A stretch of DNA of 64,000 nt, from assembly GCA_947503895.1 (NCBI GenBank), contig CANNFT010000002.1, positions 310,001 through 374,000 of the forward strand, in the 5' to 3' direction. Origin of the DNA: an uncultured Saccharospirillaceae bacterium. Lineage in GTDB: Bacteria; Pseudomonadota; Gammaproteobacteria; Pseudomonadales; Oceanobacteraceae. Every line of letters starts with the position of its first letter. The first letter of the stretch is position 1. This document shows positions 17,891-26,756 of the stretch, piece by piece. Under the pieces are notes generated by a model. That model worked only from the letters and a program-made list of their open reading frames with translations. It searched no databases and was not told the origin of the DNA. A program made the position numbers and the translations under genes.

Positions 17891-18172
17891 TCAGGAAATG
17901 CTGGATTCCAAAATATTCCATTGACCTGATGGAGAGTTGGTCACTAAATAAGTATTTCCTAAATGAGTGATTTTTGCATTAATGAATTCACCCTGCTGCG
18001 TTTGCTCCAAGAGCTTAAATCCGGATCCAAAATTTGCTTTTATCGAGTATTCGATTTCTTTTGTACACAGTTGATTAAGACGAGTAAATTTTCCACCCGT
18101 CGGCATAAATGATAATGCGTAAGATGAAAGGAGAGATAAGCCTGAATAGGTTAAAAATTTTCGACGATCCAT
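17891..18172 (-). CDS. Small protein with Tat-like signal, unknown function
   Basis: A 93-residue protein starting MDRRKFLTYSGLSLLSSYAL, which resembles a twin-arginine signal (DRRKFL then a hydrophobic stretch). The mature part (about 65 residues) has one cysteine and looks beta-rich (EYSIKANFGSGFKLLEQ, KITHLGNTYLVTNS). An AGGTAAAG site precedes the ATG. It lies 130 bases upstream of the lodA-like gene on the same strand and is probably the first gene of that operon. I do not recognise the family. Tat export would suit a periplasmic partner of the cytochrome, but that is inference. Confidence 0.7.
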   Translation of the reverse strand: MDRRKFLTYSGLSLLSSYALSFMPTGGKFTRLNQLCTKEIEYSIKANFGSGFKLLEQTQQGEFINAKITHLGNTYLVTNSPSGQWNILESSIS

Positions 18173-18538
18173 CGCTTTACCTGTCTTTCCGTAGTAAAAG
18201 GGTGACTTAAGGCTAGTCTAGAAAAAACGTTTTGTATAGGAGTGAGCTGTAGAAACTAGCTATTAAAATAAACAAGCTTTTTACGTCCAATGCTTCAGTA
18301 CCAAATATTAGGACACCCCAAGTGATATTTTTTTAAACTCTGCACATTAGATCATTTCAAGATCAAAGCGTGTTTTGCATGTCTAACTGACTAAATCAAT
18401 AAACCACTACGATGAGATTGGAGCGTAGTAAAGCTCCAGTCATTACGCGCCCGACTGCATGGATAAAGGAATGGACCCAATCCCCTTTATAATCAGTCAC
18501 TAAAGGCCATGATGAAAGCTCTTAACTACATCTGAAAA
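18173..18538. other. Intergenic region upstream of the Lod-type operon
   Basis: About 365 bases between the divergent small Tat-type gene and the IS110 remnant. It should contain the operon promoter on the minus strand, but I could not choose a clear -10/-35 pair. A short GGAGC/GCTCC hairpin lies near 18420-18440. No coding frame supported. Confidence 0.4.
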
Positions 18539-18910
18539 ATGAGTGGGGGCATGAAGATTAGTCTAGTTTTTCTTGAATTAACAAAATCTATATTTCATTT
18601 ATCAGCGGGTAAACAGGTGAAAATGAAAGTATTAAAGCGGCCTCAGGCATTGAGTTTCTTTAGTCCGCTAGAGCCTTGTACTGCTGCCATGGAAGCCTGC
18701 GGCACTGCATCCAAATATGCGCCATGTACCCATTAAACCGCTAGAGCAACACGACAATCAATTAGTTCATCGCATAGTAAACGCTTAGTAAAGAATTGTA
18801 TCGACTTGCTAAATAAAATTCGAGGATTACAAGCTGATTATCGCCTAGTGATTAATAAGGCATACCTGAGTAAGAAAAGAGATTCCTCTTATACTGGGGA
18901 TATGCTGTAA
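18539..18910 (+). pseudogene. Decayed IS110-family transposase
   Basis: The first frame (18539-18736) reads LELTKSIFHLSAGKQ, then KRPQALSFFSPLEPC and AAMEACGTASKYA, matching the N-terminal RuvC-like domain of IS110 transposases (LAKSVFHL ... LPPCLVGMEACGTAH). It then jumps, in another frame, to PNMRHVPIKPLEQHDNQLVH, and after a further frameshift to VKNCIDLLNKIRGLQADY, matching the ...RTALINQIRGLLAEYG region. An internal deletion, frameshifts and loss of the C-terminal half show it is dead. Its presence supports a mobile history for this segment. Confidence 0.78.
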
Positions 18911-18947
18911 TTGATTTAACCGTCATGGCCAGTGAATATTTTTTACA

Positions 18948-19154
18948 TTGCATGAAAAACCAAAAGAACTGGATAATAAGCTTCAAGAATGTGAGAAAAA
19001 GATCACTGAAATAAGCCAATTATTCGTGAAAGTTGCACTGCCAGAGTCGGCCACCAACGAGCTGACGACGCGCGTTACACCAGAAGGCAAAGTCGTGAGA
19101 GATGACGGCGAGCAAGCCATCCGTATCTTTGAGAATCCAAACGTAAAACATTAA
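18948..19154 (+). pseudogene. Chimeric copy of the yheV 3' end
   Basis: A 68-codon frame whose first half (EKPKELDNKLQECEKKITEI) is an unrelated, charged, coiled-coil-like sequence and whose second half is a near-exact copy of the yheV C terminus (LPESATNELTTRVTPEGK ...). The zinc ribbon is absent. The tail differs from yheV (IRIFENPNVKH instead of LKIFESPPRTTKH), and no terminator follows. It is probably a recombination scar rather than a working gene, though expression as a small protein cannot be excluded. Confidence 0.6.
19037..19117 (+). repeat. Direct repeat, copy 2 (yheV 3' part)
   Basis: Second copy of the 81-base sequence at 11189-11269, same orientation, three differences seen. Being nearly identical at DNA level, including silent positions, it is either recent or kept alike by recombination. 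Confidence 0.9.
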
Positions 19155-19568
19155 TTCATCAATAGCCCGATCGTGTCCATTAGATAATCTCGCCACCACC
19201 TTTCGGTAGGTAAAGCCTAAAGTGAAGCACGCTTCTTTGATTTAATGGCTCCTGCAAGTTAGCTATACATAACACCCCAAAAAACGTTACAAATAGCGAA
19301 TTATCAGGGCCTAAATTGGATACACCTATTTTCAGCGCCAGCTATACATCCGAGCGTGGCGGCTAAAGCGGATTTAGAAAACAATGTCCGATTACCTGTC
19401 ATTGATCACGTTATGCGGTCTGGTCGCTGGTCGAGATGAAATGAAATTCGCCATGCACATAAAGTAACTATATAACCTATTGATTTCCTTAAAGAAGTGA
19501 TATCTTGGTTGGATTAACACATAGAGAATTATCAGGAATCATACCTAAAAACACCGCTGTTAGCTGAT
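19155..19568. other. Non-coding accessory stretch
   Basis: About 410 bases with no supported gene. Short open frames exist but lack start signals and recognisable protein sequence. It probably includes decayed DNA next to the island border and the promoter of the ADP-ribosylglycohydrolase gene. Confidence 0.4.
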
Positions 19569-19595
19569 GTGGATGCGTCAAGAAATGGAGTTAAA

Positions 19596-20492
19596 TTGGA
19601 AGACAAAATAATCGGATCACTAGTAGGGCTAGCGTGCGGAGACGCAGTCAGCACTACGTTAGAATGTAAGGCTAGAGGTACGTTTGAGCCTTTGGTGGAT
19701 ATGGTTGGTGGCGGCCCATTCAATTTGGATAAGGGGCAATGGACAGACGATACGTCTATGGCTCTATGCTTGGCTCATAGCTTTCTCGAAAAGAAAGGTT
19801 TTGATGCGACTGACCAAATGAATCGATACTGTAATTGGTACAATTCTGGGTACATGAGCAGCAATGGTGAATGCTTTGACATTGGCATGACGGTATCCGA
19901 TGCATTGAGAACATACTTAGAGACCAAAGAGCTATTTAGCGGGTCCATCGATAAATATTCGTCCGGTAATGGTTCGATAATGAGATTGGCTCCTATCCCA
20001 ATTTACTATTTCTCGGATATCAGGGCCTGTATTAAGTACGCTGAGGAGAGTTCACGAACAACGCATGGGTCGCCCCTTTGTTTAGAATCCTGCAAGCTAT
20101 TTGGTTATCTAATCCATAATGCTTGCACTGCTAACTCTAAAAACGAAATATTTGAGGGTATTCCTGGTCATTTCTGTGAAGAGCTGCAATCTATTATTGA
20201 TCTTAGCTTTAAAGATCTAGATTACATGGCGCTTACGGGGAGCGGTTACGTCATTGAAAGCTTGATATCTGCACTTTGGTGCTTTTATCATGGAGAAAAC
20301 TTTAAGGACTCAATATTGCTAACTGCAAATATTGGAAATGACGCTGATACAACCGCTGCCATATGCGGCCAAATTTCTGGTGCATTTTATGGATACAGCG
20401 AAATACCAGTAGATTGGCGCGAATCAATAACTATGGCGAGTGAAATTAGACAACTCGCCCTAGATTTGTATCAAGCGGGAATCGCCAATTAA
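19596..20492 (+). CDS. ADP-ribosylglycohydrolase family protein (DraG-like)
   Basis: About 298 residues. Conserved metal-site motifs of the DraG/ARH family are visible: LVGLACGDAVSTTLE at the N terminus, WTDDTSMALCLA, YSSGNGSIMRLAPI, TTHGSPLCLES and GNDADTTAAICGQISGAFYG. The family removes ADP-ribose from proteins or small molecules using two Mg2+. The frame opens at a GTG at 19569; the TTG at 19596, preceded by GGAG, fits the family N terminus better (LEDKIIGSLVG). No ADP-ribosyltransferase or nitrogenase genes are near, so the substrate is unknown. It is isolated within the accessory stretch. Confidence 0.85.
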   Translation: MEDKIIGSLVGLACGDAVSTTLECKARGTFEPLVDMVGGGPFNLDKGQWTDDTSMALCLAHSFLEKKGFDATDQMNRYCNWYNSGYMSSNGECFDIGMTVSDALRTYLETKELFSGSIDKYSSGNGSIMRLAPIPIYYFSDIRACIKYAEESSRTTHGSPLCLESCKLFGYLIHNACTANSKNEIFEGIPGHFCEELQSIIDLSFKDLDYMALTGSGYVIESLISALWCFYHGENFKDSILLTANIGNDADTTAAICGQISGAFYGYSEIPVDWRESITMASEIRQLALDLYQAGIAN

Positions 20493-20539
20493 CAACTCGT
20501 TTTTCAGGGGAAGTTCACAACTGATGTTGCTTCGCCTTG

Positions 20540-20815
20540 TTAAATTTCTATGTTGCAATAATTACCCTTAACAAAGTCATCTTTTTGAAAACTCCAGTTG
20601 GATTTGCAGCCATCCATGATAATAAATCCGTGGACCTGCCCAAGGTGTTTTTGGCCATGAAAGTCGGGGGTAATATACCAGCTTGATATGTTAAGCATAA
20701 CGTCTTTAGCATTTTGATTATAGCGGTTTATTGCTATGTCCTTAATGTAGGCATCAGCGAGGTACTTTGACGTAGGAAAAAGCGTAGTTATAAAAATGAC
20801 AATAGAACCAAGCAA
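20540..20815 (-). CDS. Small hypothetical membrane-anchored protein
   Basis: A 91-codon frame with an N-terminal hydrophobic helix (LLGSIVIFITTLFPT) preceded in frame by basic residues (KLRKLRYT), then a soluble part containing YNQNAKDVMLNISSWYI and FIIMDGCKSNWSF. No ATG is available; the start would be TTG at 20815 or slightly upstream. It resembles a small inner-membrane protein with a periplasmic domain. Function unknown; it could be a gene remnant. Confidence 0.4.
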   Translation of the reverse strand: MLGSIVIFITTLFPTSKYLADAYIKDIAINRYNQNAKDVMLNISSWYITPDFHGQKHLGQVHGFIIMDGCKSNWSFQKDDFVKGNYCNIEI

Positions 20816-21260
20816 TGTGTATCTCAGTTTTCGTAGCTTAAAATACCTAAGCAGCGATCAATACGGATACTCACTCTAATATTTATCCATGAGCCTACAT
20901 ACAAAATCTGCATGAAAACAGTGAATTATTAGGACCAAAACCGAATAACTAAACTTGCAGAATCGGATTAAATCAGAATTTCTGCAAACTATAGAAGATT
21001 GATAATGAATTCCGATTACTGATTGAGATGTAACAACATCCGTCATATATTTGAAGTGATCACGTACAAAGCAGCATGAACGTGTCTGAAATAACTTCAC
21101 CCGTAGAAGACCTGTACAGAATGCCAGTGTGCTTCGTTTAATTAAATGGTTACGCTGCGCAGCCCGTAGGGCTGATTTCAGCTTACTCTCGATCCAAATC
21201 GGCTTTTATCCTGCCCTTGCGACTTCCATGAAATAACCAATAAATTGTAAGGACCTATTT
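20816..21260. other. Intergenic region, AT-rich
   Basis: About 445 bases before the S8 peptidase gene. A 74-codon minus-strand frame (20876-21100) has no family resemblance or ribosome-binding site and I do not call it. The end carries AAGGA before the peptidase start. Confidence 0.4.
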
Positions 21261-22577
21261 ATGTTAAATGTTGCGAGCCGGTTTGCGGCCGTTCTTTTAT
21301 TTTTATTTAGTACGATCATACAAGCAAAGGCCATTGAAACCGAGCCTGTGCGCACGGCAATAGCCAACCTCAAGACCTTGGCTGGGTGGCCCGCTGAAGA
21401 GGCCGTTTCGCCATTGCTCGATCAGTACGATGCTGCTGATTTTTCTCAATATAATGACAAGGCTTTATCACTTTACGTATTCAACGAGTTAAATATGCAT
21501 AAGTGGAGCAATACCATTACTGAATTTACAGACTTGATTACATTGATCTTTTCATTTCAAGACGCGGACTATCAAGCAGCGAATCAACCAGCGTTTGATG
21601 AAAGTCTTGGAATAGTCAATTTTTTTCGAAATGATATTAATAAAGTGGTTCAGGACAACCATCCAGGATTCAATATTAAACATAAAAAACTAGCAAAACA
21701 CTTCACCGGAAAAGGCATTAAAGTGGCTGTTTTTGATGTATTCGATGCAACCATTTATCACAAGCAAAACCTTCAGTATGCCCAGGCCACATTCGAGCCC
21801 ATTCATAGCTTTGGGGACCCAGTATCATTGAACCACGGAAATAGCGTGGTTGATGTTTTATTACAAATCGCACCCGAAATCACCATCGTACCGGTGGCAG
21901 CTGAATCATCAACCTACATTGATGCAATGAACTACCTACTCAGCCGTGAAGATATTCATATAATTAACATGAGTCGTGCATTCGCAGAAAAAGACGGAAC
22001 AATCGATCCTGAATTTTCAACCATCCTACAGCAGATATTAAGCAACAAAATCGTGACGAAATCGCTTGGCAACACCGGTACAGACTTAGACGGGAATCTA
22101 TCGCCAATACGTGTTAGCCAAAACCTTCCTCCGGTTGGTAATTTGTTTTCCTACGACTTAGCATTGATCCAAACTTTTTTAAACGATACACCTTCCCACG
22201 ATCGCAGTTCTTTGCTGTTTGCCATTAACATGGAATCGTTTTCTGAGCAGGTTTCTTTAACAGCCACTATTCCTGGTGGGAATACACAAGCGATAGAGCA
22301 AAGCTTTGCCATTCCGGCAGATGCCGTGTTTTCATGGTCGACAGGAAATTTCGAGTCGGGTAGTTCCTTTGCAGCACCGCAATTAGCCGCAATCAGTGCG
22401 TTATTGTGGGAAGCTTGTTTGAAAAAAGGTTGTGCAGACGCCTCTCGAATGGCCTACCAAATCAGCCAAACATTACGTTTCACCACAAGACCCACTTGCT
22501 TAACTCAAGAGGAAGTAGGCTTGGGATTAGTACATGGGAAGCGTGCACTAAACAGACTGAACAGGTGGCATTTTTAA
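21261..22577 (+). CDS. Exported subtilisin-like serine protease (S8 family), divergent
   Basis: A 438-residue protein with a signal peptide (FAAVLLFLFSTIIQAKA) and a divergent subtilisin domain. The triad is readable as D159 (KVAVFD), H192 (LNHGNSVVDVLLQIAP) and S369 (ESGSSFAAPQLAA), with the oxyanion asparagine likely N271 (SLGNTG). Spacing is compact and the usual HGT and GTS motifs are HGN and GSS, so activity is likely but not certain. Residues 25-150 form a propeptide-like helical region. AAGGA precedes the ATG by 8 bases. Probably secreted or periplasmic. No partner gene is obvious. Confidence 0.85.
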   Translation: MLNVASRFAAVLLFLFSTIIQAKAIETEPVRTAIANLKTLAGWPAEEAVSPLLDQYDAADFSQYNDKALSLYVFNELNMHKWSNTITEFTDLITLIFSFQDADYQAANQPAFDESLGIVNFFRNDINKVVQDNHPGFNIKHKKLAKHFTGKGIKVAVFDVFDATIYHKQNLQYAQATFEPIHSFGDPVSLNHGNSVVDVLLQIAPEITIVPVAAESSTYIDAMNYLLSREDIHIINMSRAFAEKDGTIDPEFSTILQQILSNKIVTKSLGNTGTDLDGNLSPIRVSQNLPPVGNLFSYDLALIQTFLNDTPSHDRSSLLFAINMESFSEQVSLTATIPGGNTQAIEQSFAIPADAVFSWSTGNFESGSSFAAPQLAAISALLWEACLKKGCADASRMAYQISQTLRFTTRPTCLTQEEVGLGLVHGKRALNRLNRWHF

Positions 22578-22604
22578 ACGCTTGAAAATTCAAGTGGATT
22601 TTAA

Positions 22605-22787
22605 CGTACGCTGATCAGGGCACTCATAATAAAGATCAATATAGGGTGCCTATTTAGTCACTTCGTTATTATTATAGCCTTTCTAATTACCAGTATACTG
22701 TGGACTATTGTGAAGTTCGGAGTAACACAAAGTTCTAGCTCGGATAGTTATTTTAGCAGTGGAGATTTTGGTGGTAGAGCTGGATGA
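22605..22787 (+). pseudogene. Possible small membrane protein or remnant without a normal start
   Basis: An open frame between stops encodes a hydrophobic helix (FVIIIAFLITSILWTIV) followed by a Ser/Gly-rich tail (QSSSSDSYFSSGDFGGRAG) before TGA. The composition looks like a real small membrane protein, but no ATG, GTG or TTG precedes the helix. Either it uses a non-standard start or it is a remnant. Confidence 0.3.
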
Positions 22788-22907
22788 GGTAGTAGGTGTG
22801 GGTGTTAAATAATTTCACGATCGAATGTTGCTTGCTGCTAGCGCGGCGAACGATGGTCTGGCTATTGTTGGTATTCATCTCACTCCAAACCCAGTGCACT
22901 ATGTTTA

Positions 22908-23111
22908 ATGGATATGAGAAATGCTTTCAATCCTTTGAGCATATATTTAAGTGCTTTACAATTTCTGCTTGTTTTTCTTATGGCTATTTTACTGGGGTTT
23001 GACTGGATGCTAACTGTTGCAAATTCCTGTTTGGACTTTGGTGGAAGTTACAATTACGAAACCTGCACTTGTGATTATAAAAGTAGCTACCACTATAAAG
23101 AAGTACACTAA
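22908..23111 (+). CDS. Small membrane protein with C-terminal Cys motif
   Basis: A 67-residue protein (start ATG at 22908 or 22914) with one transmembrane helix (FLLVFLMAILLGFDWML) and a short tail with SCLDFGGSYNYETCTCDYK, carrying three cysteines. The CLDxGGSYNY pattern resembles small uncharacterised proteins I have seen in proteobacteria, but I cannot name a family. It overlaps other short frames, and this one is preferred for its coherent helix plus motif. Confidence 0.5.
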   Translation: MDMRNAFNPLSIYLSALQFLLVFLMAILLGFDWMLTVANSCLDFGGSYNYETCTCDYKSSYHYKEVH

Positions 23112-23186
23112 TGTAAATAAGCAGGCACATCAGAGCGATCCAAAATCGCTAACAAGCAGTATGACTTTACAAACCCCTAGGAATTT

Positions 23187-23663
23187 ATGCTCCCGACTAC
23201 GTATAAAGTAAAAGACATCGAGAAAGGCACATTGTCCATTATGGCGAAGCCTGTTTCGGGCGAATGGATTGAAGATGAATTTGTAGGACTGAAGTATCTG
23301 GGCATTGATAAGGTTGTGTGCCTACTGGAAAAAATTGAACAAGTAGAAGTCGGCCTAGAATCAGAAGAAAAGCTCTGCATCAAAAACGGAATTGAATATG
23401 CTTCATTTCCAATACCAGATCGAGGCTTACCTAATACGCCTGCAGCCAATACACTCATTCTTAATCTGTACGAGGAAATATGTTCAGGTAAACATATCGT
23501 GATCCATTGCAGGGCAGGTATTGGTCGCACCGGAATAATCGCTGGCGGCATATTGGTAAAATCAGGTATCTCGGCAAAAGAGGCCATTGCTATCATCTCA
23601 GTAGCAAGGGGTGTACAAGTTCCTGATACAGAAGAGCAAGAGAACTGGCTATGCTCACTATAA
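23187..23663 (+). CDS. Dual-specificity / tyrosine phosphatase-like protein
   Basis: A 158-residue cytosolic phosphatase of the cysteine-dependent family. The P-loop HCRAGIGRTG gives catalytic C108 and R114, and the general acid is likely D78 in PIPDRG. TLSIMAKPVSGEWIEDEF and the KVVCLLEKIE segment match the bacterial dual-specificity-phosphatase-like domain. AGGA lies about 6 bases before the ATG. It sits alone in the accessory region; the substrate is unknown. Confidence 0.88.
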   Translation: MLPTTYKVKDIEKGTLSIMAKPVSGEWIEDEFVGLKYLGIDKVVCLLEKIEQVEVGLESEEKLCIKNGIEYASFPIPDRGLPNTPAANTLILNLYEEICSGKHIVIHCRAGIGRTGIIAGGILVKSGISAKEAIAIISVARGVQVPDTEEQENWLCSL

Positions 23664-23996
23664 CCACAGCACCGTGAAAAAGGCTCAGGCAATCAGCATA
23701 ATAAGCGCGCCTACTACGACGTTAGTGTTCACAACGGAAGATATAAGTAGCAATTTGACTATACGAGGCATTTTTCTAGAAGATTTAATCGATTTTATAC
23801 CCAAATCACGAGATTAAATTGGTCGATGGTTGGTGACGTCAAGAATAGCTCTTGAATGTTCCCAATGGATCATACGTAAGGCCAAGTTTAGAAGCCTTCA
23901 ATGAAGATTGATATTCAGCTTTTGTTAAATTCAGGCGTCGATACAAAACTAAACGTTATAGCCTCCCCACCACCTAGTTAAATTTTTGAGATTTTT
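23664..23996. other. Intergenic region
   Basis: About 330 bases between the phosphatase gene and a convergent outer-membrane gene. No supported coding frame, and no strong terminator hairpin was found. Confidence 0.4.
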
Positions 23997-24644
23997 TTAA
24001 AATCGAAGGCCTAGATTAATCGTCAGAAATTCGATGCTCATATAATCTTGCATATCTTTTTCATGATCTTTTATAAATTGCCGGTCGCTTGATGACCCTG
24101 CTTTGTCACTTGCCGAGCGATGCGTTGAACCAAAGATAGATCGTGAGATGCCAATCCAATCAATGGATATACTCGCGTGTTGAATCTGCCAACTATTACC
24201 AAAACTGAATTTTACATTGTGGCTATCCACCTCTGCTTTGGTTTGATTCGCATCCTGTGAAATTCCCCAACGACTGTTATCAAAGTAAATATCATTCTGT
24301 CGATAAATATAGCCAAAAGATACGTTAAACGTCCGAGACAAAAAGTGTTTCGCCATAACCCCGTATTGCCGTTCTTTAGATACGGTATCGCTGGTAATCC
24401 AATCCCATAGGTTGGTTTCTGAATGCCGATAGTTCGCTTCAAATTCCCATTGCTGGATCGGCCTATATTGGATGCCTGCTCCTCTCGACGCCGTGTAAGG
24501 AAGAGACAAGCCTGTGTGAGCCACACTAATGCCCCAAGGATGCTGTTGCCATGCTTGATCCTTATTGGCTTGGGCGACGGCACTGTGAGTAAACAGGTTG
24601 ACCAGAATGCCGAATACGATTGTTAATCCCGTTCTTTCGCTCAT
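23997..24644 (-). CDS. Predicted small outer-membrane beta-barrel protein
   Basis: About 215 residues with a signal peptide (GLTIVFGILVNLFTHSAVAQA) and alternating aromatic/polar strands (WEFEANYRHSE, FNVSFGYIYRQND, HNVKFSFGNSW), ending in LGLRF with the terminal phenylalanine typical of outer-membrane proteins. GAGG precedes the ATG at 24644. No specific family recognised. A barrel of about eight strands is likely by length. Confidence 0.7.
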   Translation of the reverse strand: MSERTGLTIVFGILVNLFTHSAVAQANKDQAWQQHPWGISVAHTGLSLPYTASRGAGIQYRPIQQWEFEANYRHSETNLWDWITSDTVSKERQYGVMAKHFLSRTFNVSFGYIYRQNDIYFDNSRWGISQDANQTKAEVDSHNVKFSFGNSWQIQHASISIDWIGISRSIFGSTHRSASDKAGSSSDRQFIKDHEKDMQDYMSIEFLTINLGLRF

Positions 24645-24730
24645 CAATATAATCCTCTCACATCTGAGAAATTGAAAAGTTTTACTCTATGAGCATTGAT
24701 ACCACTAAAGGTGGTTTAATGTAGACATTG

Positions 24731-24767
24731 AAAAGCTGCTAATGACAGCATCAATAGCAGCTTTTTT
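24731..24767. terminator. Bidirectional intrinsic terminator downstream of glmS
   Basis: AAAAGCTGCTA (24731-24741) pairs with TAGCAGCTTTT (24755-24765), with a T-run on the plus side and TTTT within the stem end on the minus side. It lies 25 bases beyond the glmS stop on the minus strand. Confidence 0.8.
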
Positions 24768-24791
24768 CGATATCTCAGAGGTGGGTGATGC

Positions 24792-26624
24792 TTATTCCAC
24801 GGTAACGGACTTCGCTAAGTTACGTGGTTGATCCACATCGGTGCCTTTGAGAACAGCAACATGGTAGCTCAGTAATTGAAGTGGGATGATGTACAACATC
24901 GGTTCCATCAGGTCGCTCACAGAGGGCATGTTAAGCACTTGAATTCCGTCTGATGAAGTCACACCGGCTTTTTCATCGGCAAAGACAAATAGCTCCCCAC
25001 CACGCGCACGAACTTCTTCTAAATTGGATTTAAGCTTGTCCAATAAATCGTTTTGCGGGGCCACGGTGACGATGGGCATTTCTTTATCCACCAGCGCCAA
25101 CGGGCCGTGTTTTAATTCACCGGCAGGGTAGGCTTCTGCATGAATATAAGATATTTCTTTTAGTTTTAAAGCCCCTTCCATTGCAATCGGGTACATGGGG
25201 CCACGTCCTAAAAACAAGCTGTGATGTTTCTCCGCAAATGCCTGTGCCATTTTTTCAATGTCACTGTCCATCGCAATGGCTTGTTCAATGAGTTCCGGCA
25301 GTTTTGCTAAATCCGTAACGATTTCTTCTTCAACTTGATCCACCATGCCATGACGACGACCCAATGCAATGGTTAACAACATTAACGCGGTTAGCTGCGA
25401 GGTAAAGGCTTTCGTGGACGCGACACCAATTTCTGGCCCGGCATTGGTCATGATGGCCAGATCCGATTCTCGTACTAAAGACGATCCTGGCACATTACAA
25501 ATCGTTAAGCTGGCCGTAAAACCGAGCTCTTTTGATTTGCGTAAGGCGGCCAATGTATCGGCGGTTTCACCGGACTGTGAAATGGTAATAAAGAGACTGT
25601 TGGGTAAAGCAACGGTTTTGCGGTAGCGATATTCACTGGCCACTTCAATCTGACACGGAATACCGACTAAATTTTCGATCCAGTATTTAGCAACCATACC
25701 GGAATGATAGGACGTTCCGCAGGCAATAATTTGAACCGCTTGCACGGTGTCGAGCACTTCTTTGGCTTTGGTACCAAATGCTTGTTCAAGTAAACGATTT
25801 TTACTGATGCGACCTTCAAGGCAATTACGAATAACATCGGGTTGCTCGTATATTTCTTTCATCATGTAATGACGAAATTCACCTTTATCAGTGCTGTCAA
25901 TTTTGTGTTCAAAGACGTTTACGTCATGCACCACTTCGGCATTATCTTTATCCCAAACGTGCACATGATCGGTGGTCAGTTCGGCAACATCGCCTTCATT
26001 TAAAAAGATAAAACGATCTGTAACTTGCAGCAACGCCAGCTGATCCGAAGCGATGAAATGTTCTCCGCTGCCCACACCAATGACGAGTGGTGAGCCGTGA
26101 CGCGCTGCCACTAACACGCCTGGGTGGTCTGCGCTCAGAACACCTAAGGCATAGGCGCCATCTAATCGCTTAATGGTTTCTTTGACGGCATCCGACAGCG
26201 AGGAGGTTTTTTGCAAATTGAAGTGAATTAAATGTACGACGACTTCGGTGTCGGTTTCTGATTTAAACTCATAACCTTCAGCTTTAAGTTCAGTGCGCAA
26301 GTGTTCGTAATTTTCAATGATGCCATTGTGCACAACCGCGAGGCGCTCGCCGCTCATATGCGGGTGAGAATTCTCTTGCGATGGTTTGCCATGTGTGGCC
26401 CAACGGGTGTGTGCTATCCCCATTTTTCCGCTAAACGGCTGCGCGGTTAAACCTTCTTCTAATTCTTTAACTTTACCCAGACGGCGACAACGCTCCAATT
26501 TGCCAGCGTCGGTTAATACTGCGAGCCCTGCGCTGTCATAACCGCGATACTCAAGACGACGTAGGCCTTCCAACAATATTTGCTCAACATTACGTTGAGC
26601 GACACCACCGACGATTCCACACAT
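24792..26624 (-). CDS. glmS: Glutamine-fructose-6-phosphate aminotransferase
   Basis: A 610-residue enzyme making glucosamine-6-phosphate from fructose-6-phosphate and glutamine, the first step toward UDP-GlcNAc for peptidoglycan and lipopolysaccharide. The N-terminal glutaminase begins MCGIVGG (nucleophile C2) with HTRWATHG. Two SIS domains carry ACGTSYHSG and [11 protein letters not shown], and the chain ends [11 protein letters not shown] as in the family. It lies 132 bases downstream of glmU on the same strand, as in many gammaproteobacteria. Confidence 0.97.
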   Translation of the reverse strand: MCGIVGGVAQRNVEQILLEGLRRLEYRGYDSAGLAVLTDAGKLERCRRLGKVKELEEGLTAQPFSGKMGIAHTRWATHGKPSQENSHPHMSGERLAVVHNGIIENYEHLRTELKAEGYEFKSETDTEVVVHLIHFNLQKTSSLSDAVKETIKRLDGAYALGVLSADHPGVLVAARHGSPLVIGVGSGEHFIASDQLALLQVTDRFIFLNEGDVAELTTDHVHVWDKDNAEVVHDVNVFEHKIDSTDKGEFRHYMMKEIYEQPDVIRNCLEGRISKNRLLEQAFGTKAKEVLDTVQAVQIIACGTSYHSGMVAKYWIENLVGIPCQIEVASEYRYRKTVALPNSLFITISQSGETADTLAALRKSKELGFTASLTICNVPGSSLVRESDLAIMTNAGPEIGVASTKAFTSQLTALMLLTIALGRRHGMVDQVEEEIVTDLAKLPELIEQAIAMDSDIEKMAQAFAEKHHSLFLGRGPMYPIAMEGALKLKEISYIHAEAYPAGELKHGPLALVDKEMPIVTVAPQNDLLDKLKSNLEEVRARGGELFVFADEKAGVTSSDGIQVLNMPSVSDLMEPMLYIIPLQLLSYHVAVLKGTDVDQPRNLAKSVTVE

Positions 26625-26756
26625 ATACTATTCCTTTCTTTTAGCGCTATCGCGATCTCTCTGCGACATTGAACAGTAGGTCGACGATAAAAATAATAAC
26701 GAGCCTACTGCGTTCATCATGACCTGATTTTTTTCTAATACTTTACGATCAAATAC

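Noticed and set aside
20876..21100. A 74-codon minus-strand frame
   Set aside because: No ribosome-binding site, no recognisable sequence, cysteine- and histidine-rich in a way typical of chance frames.
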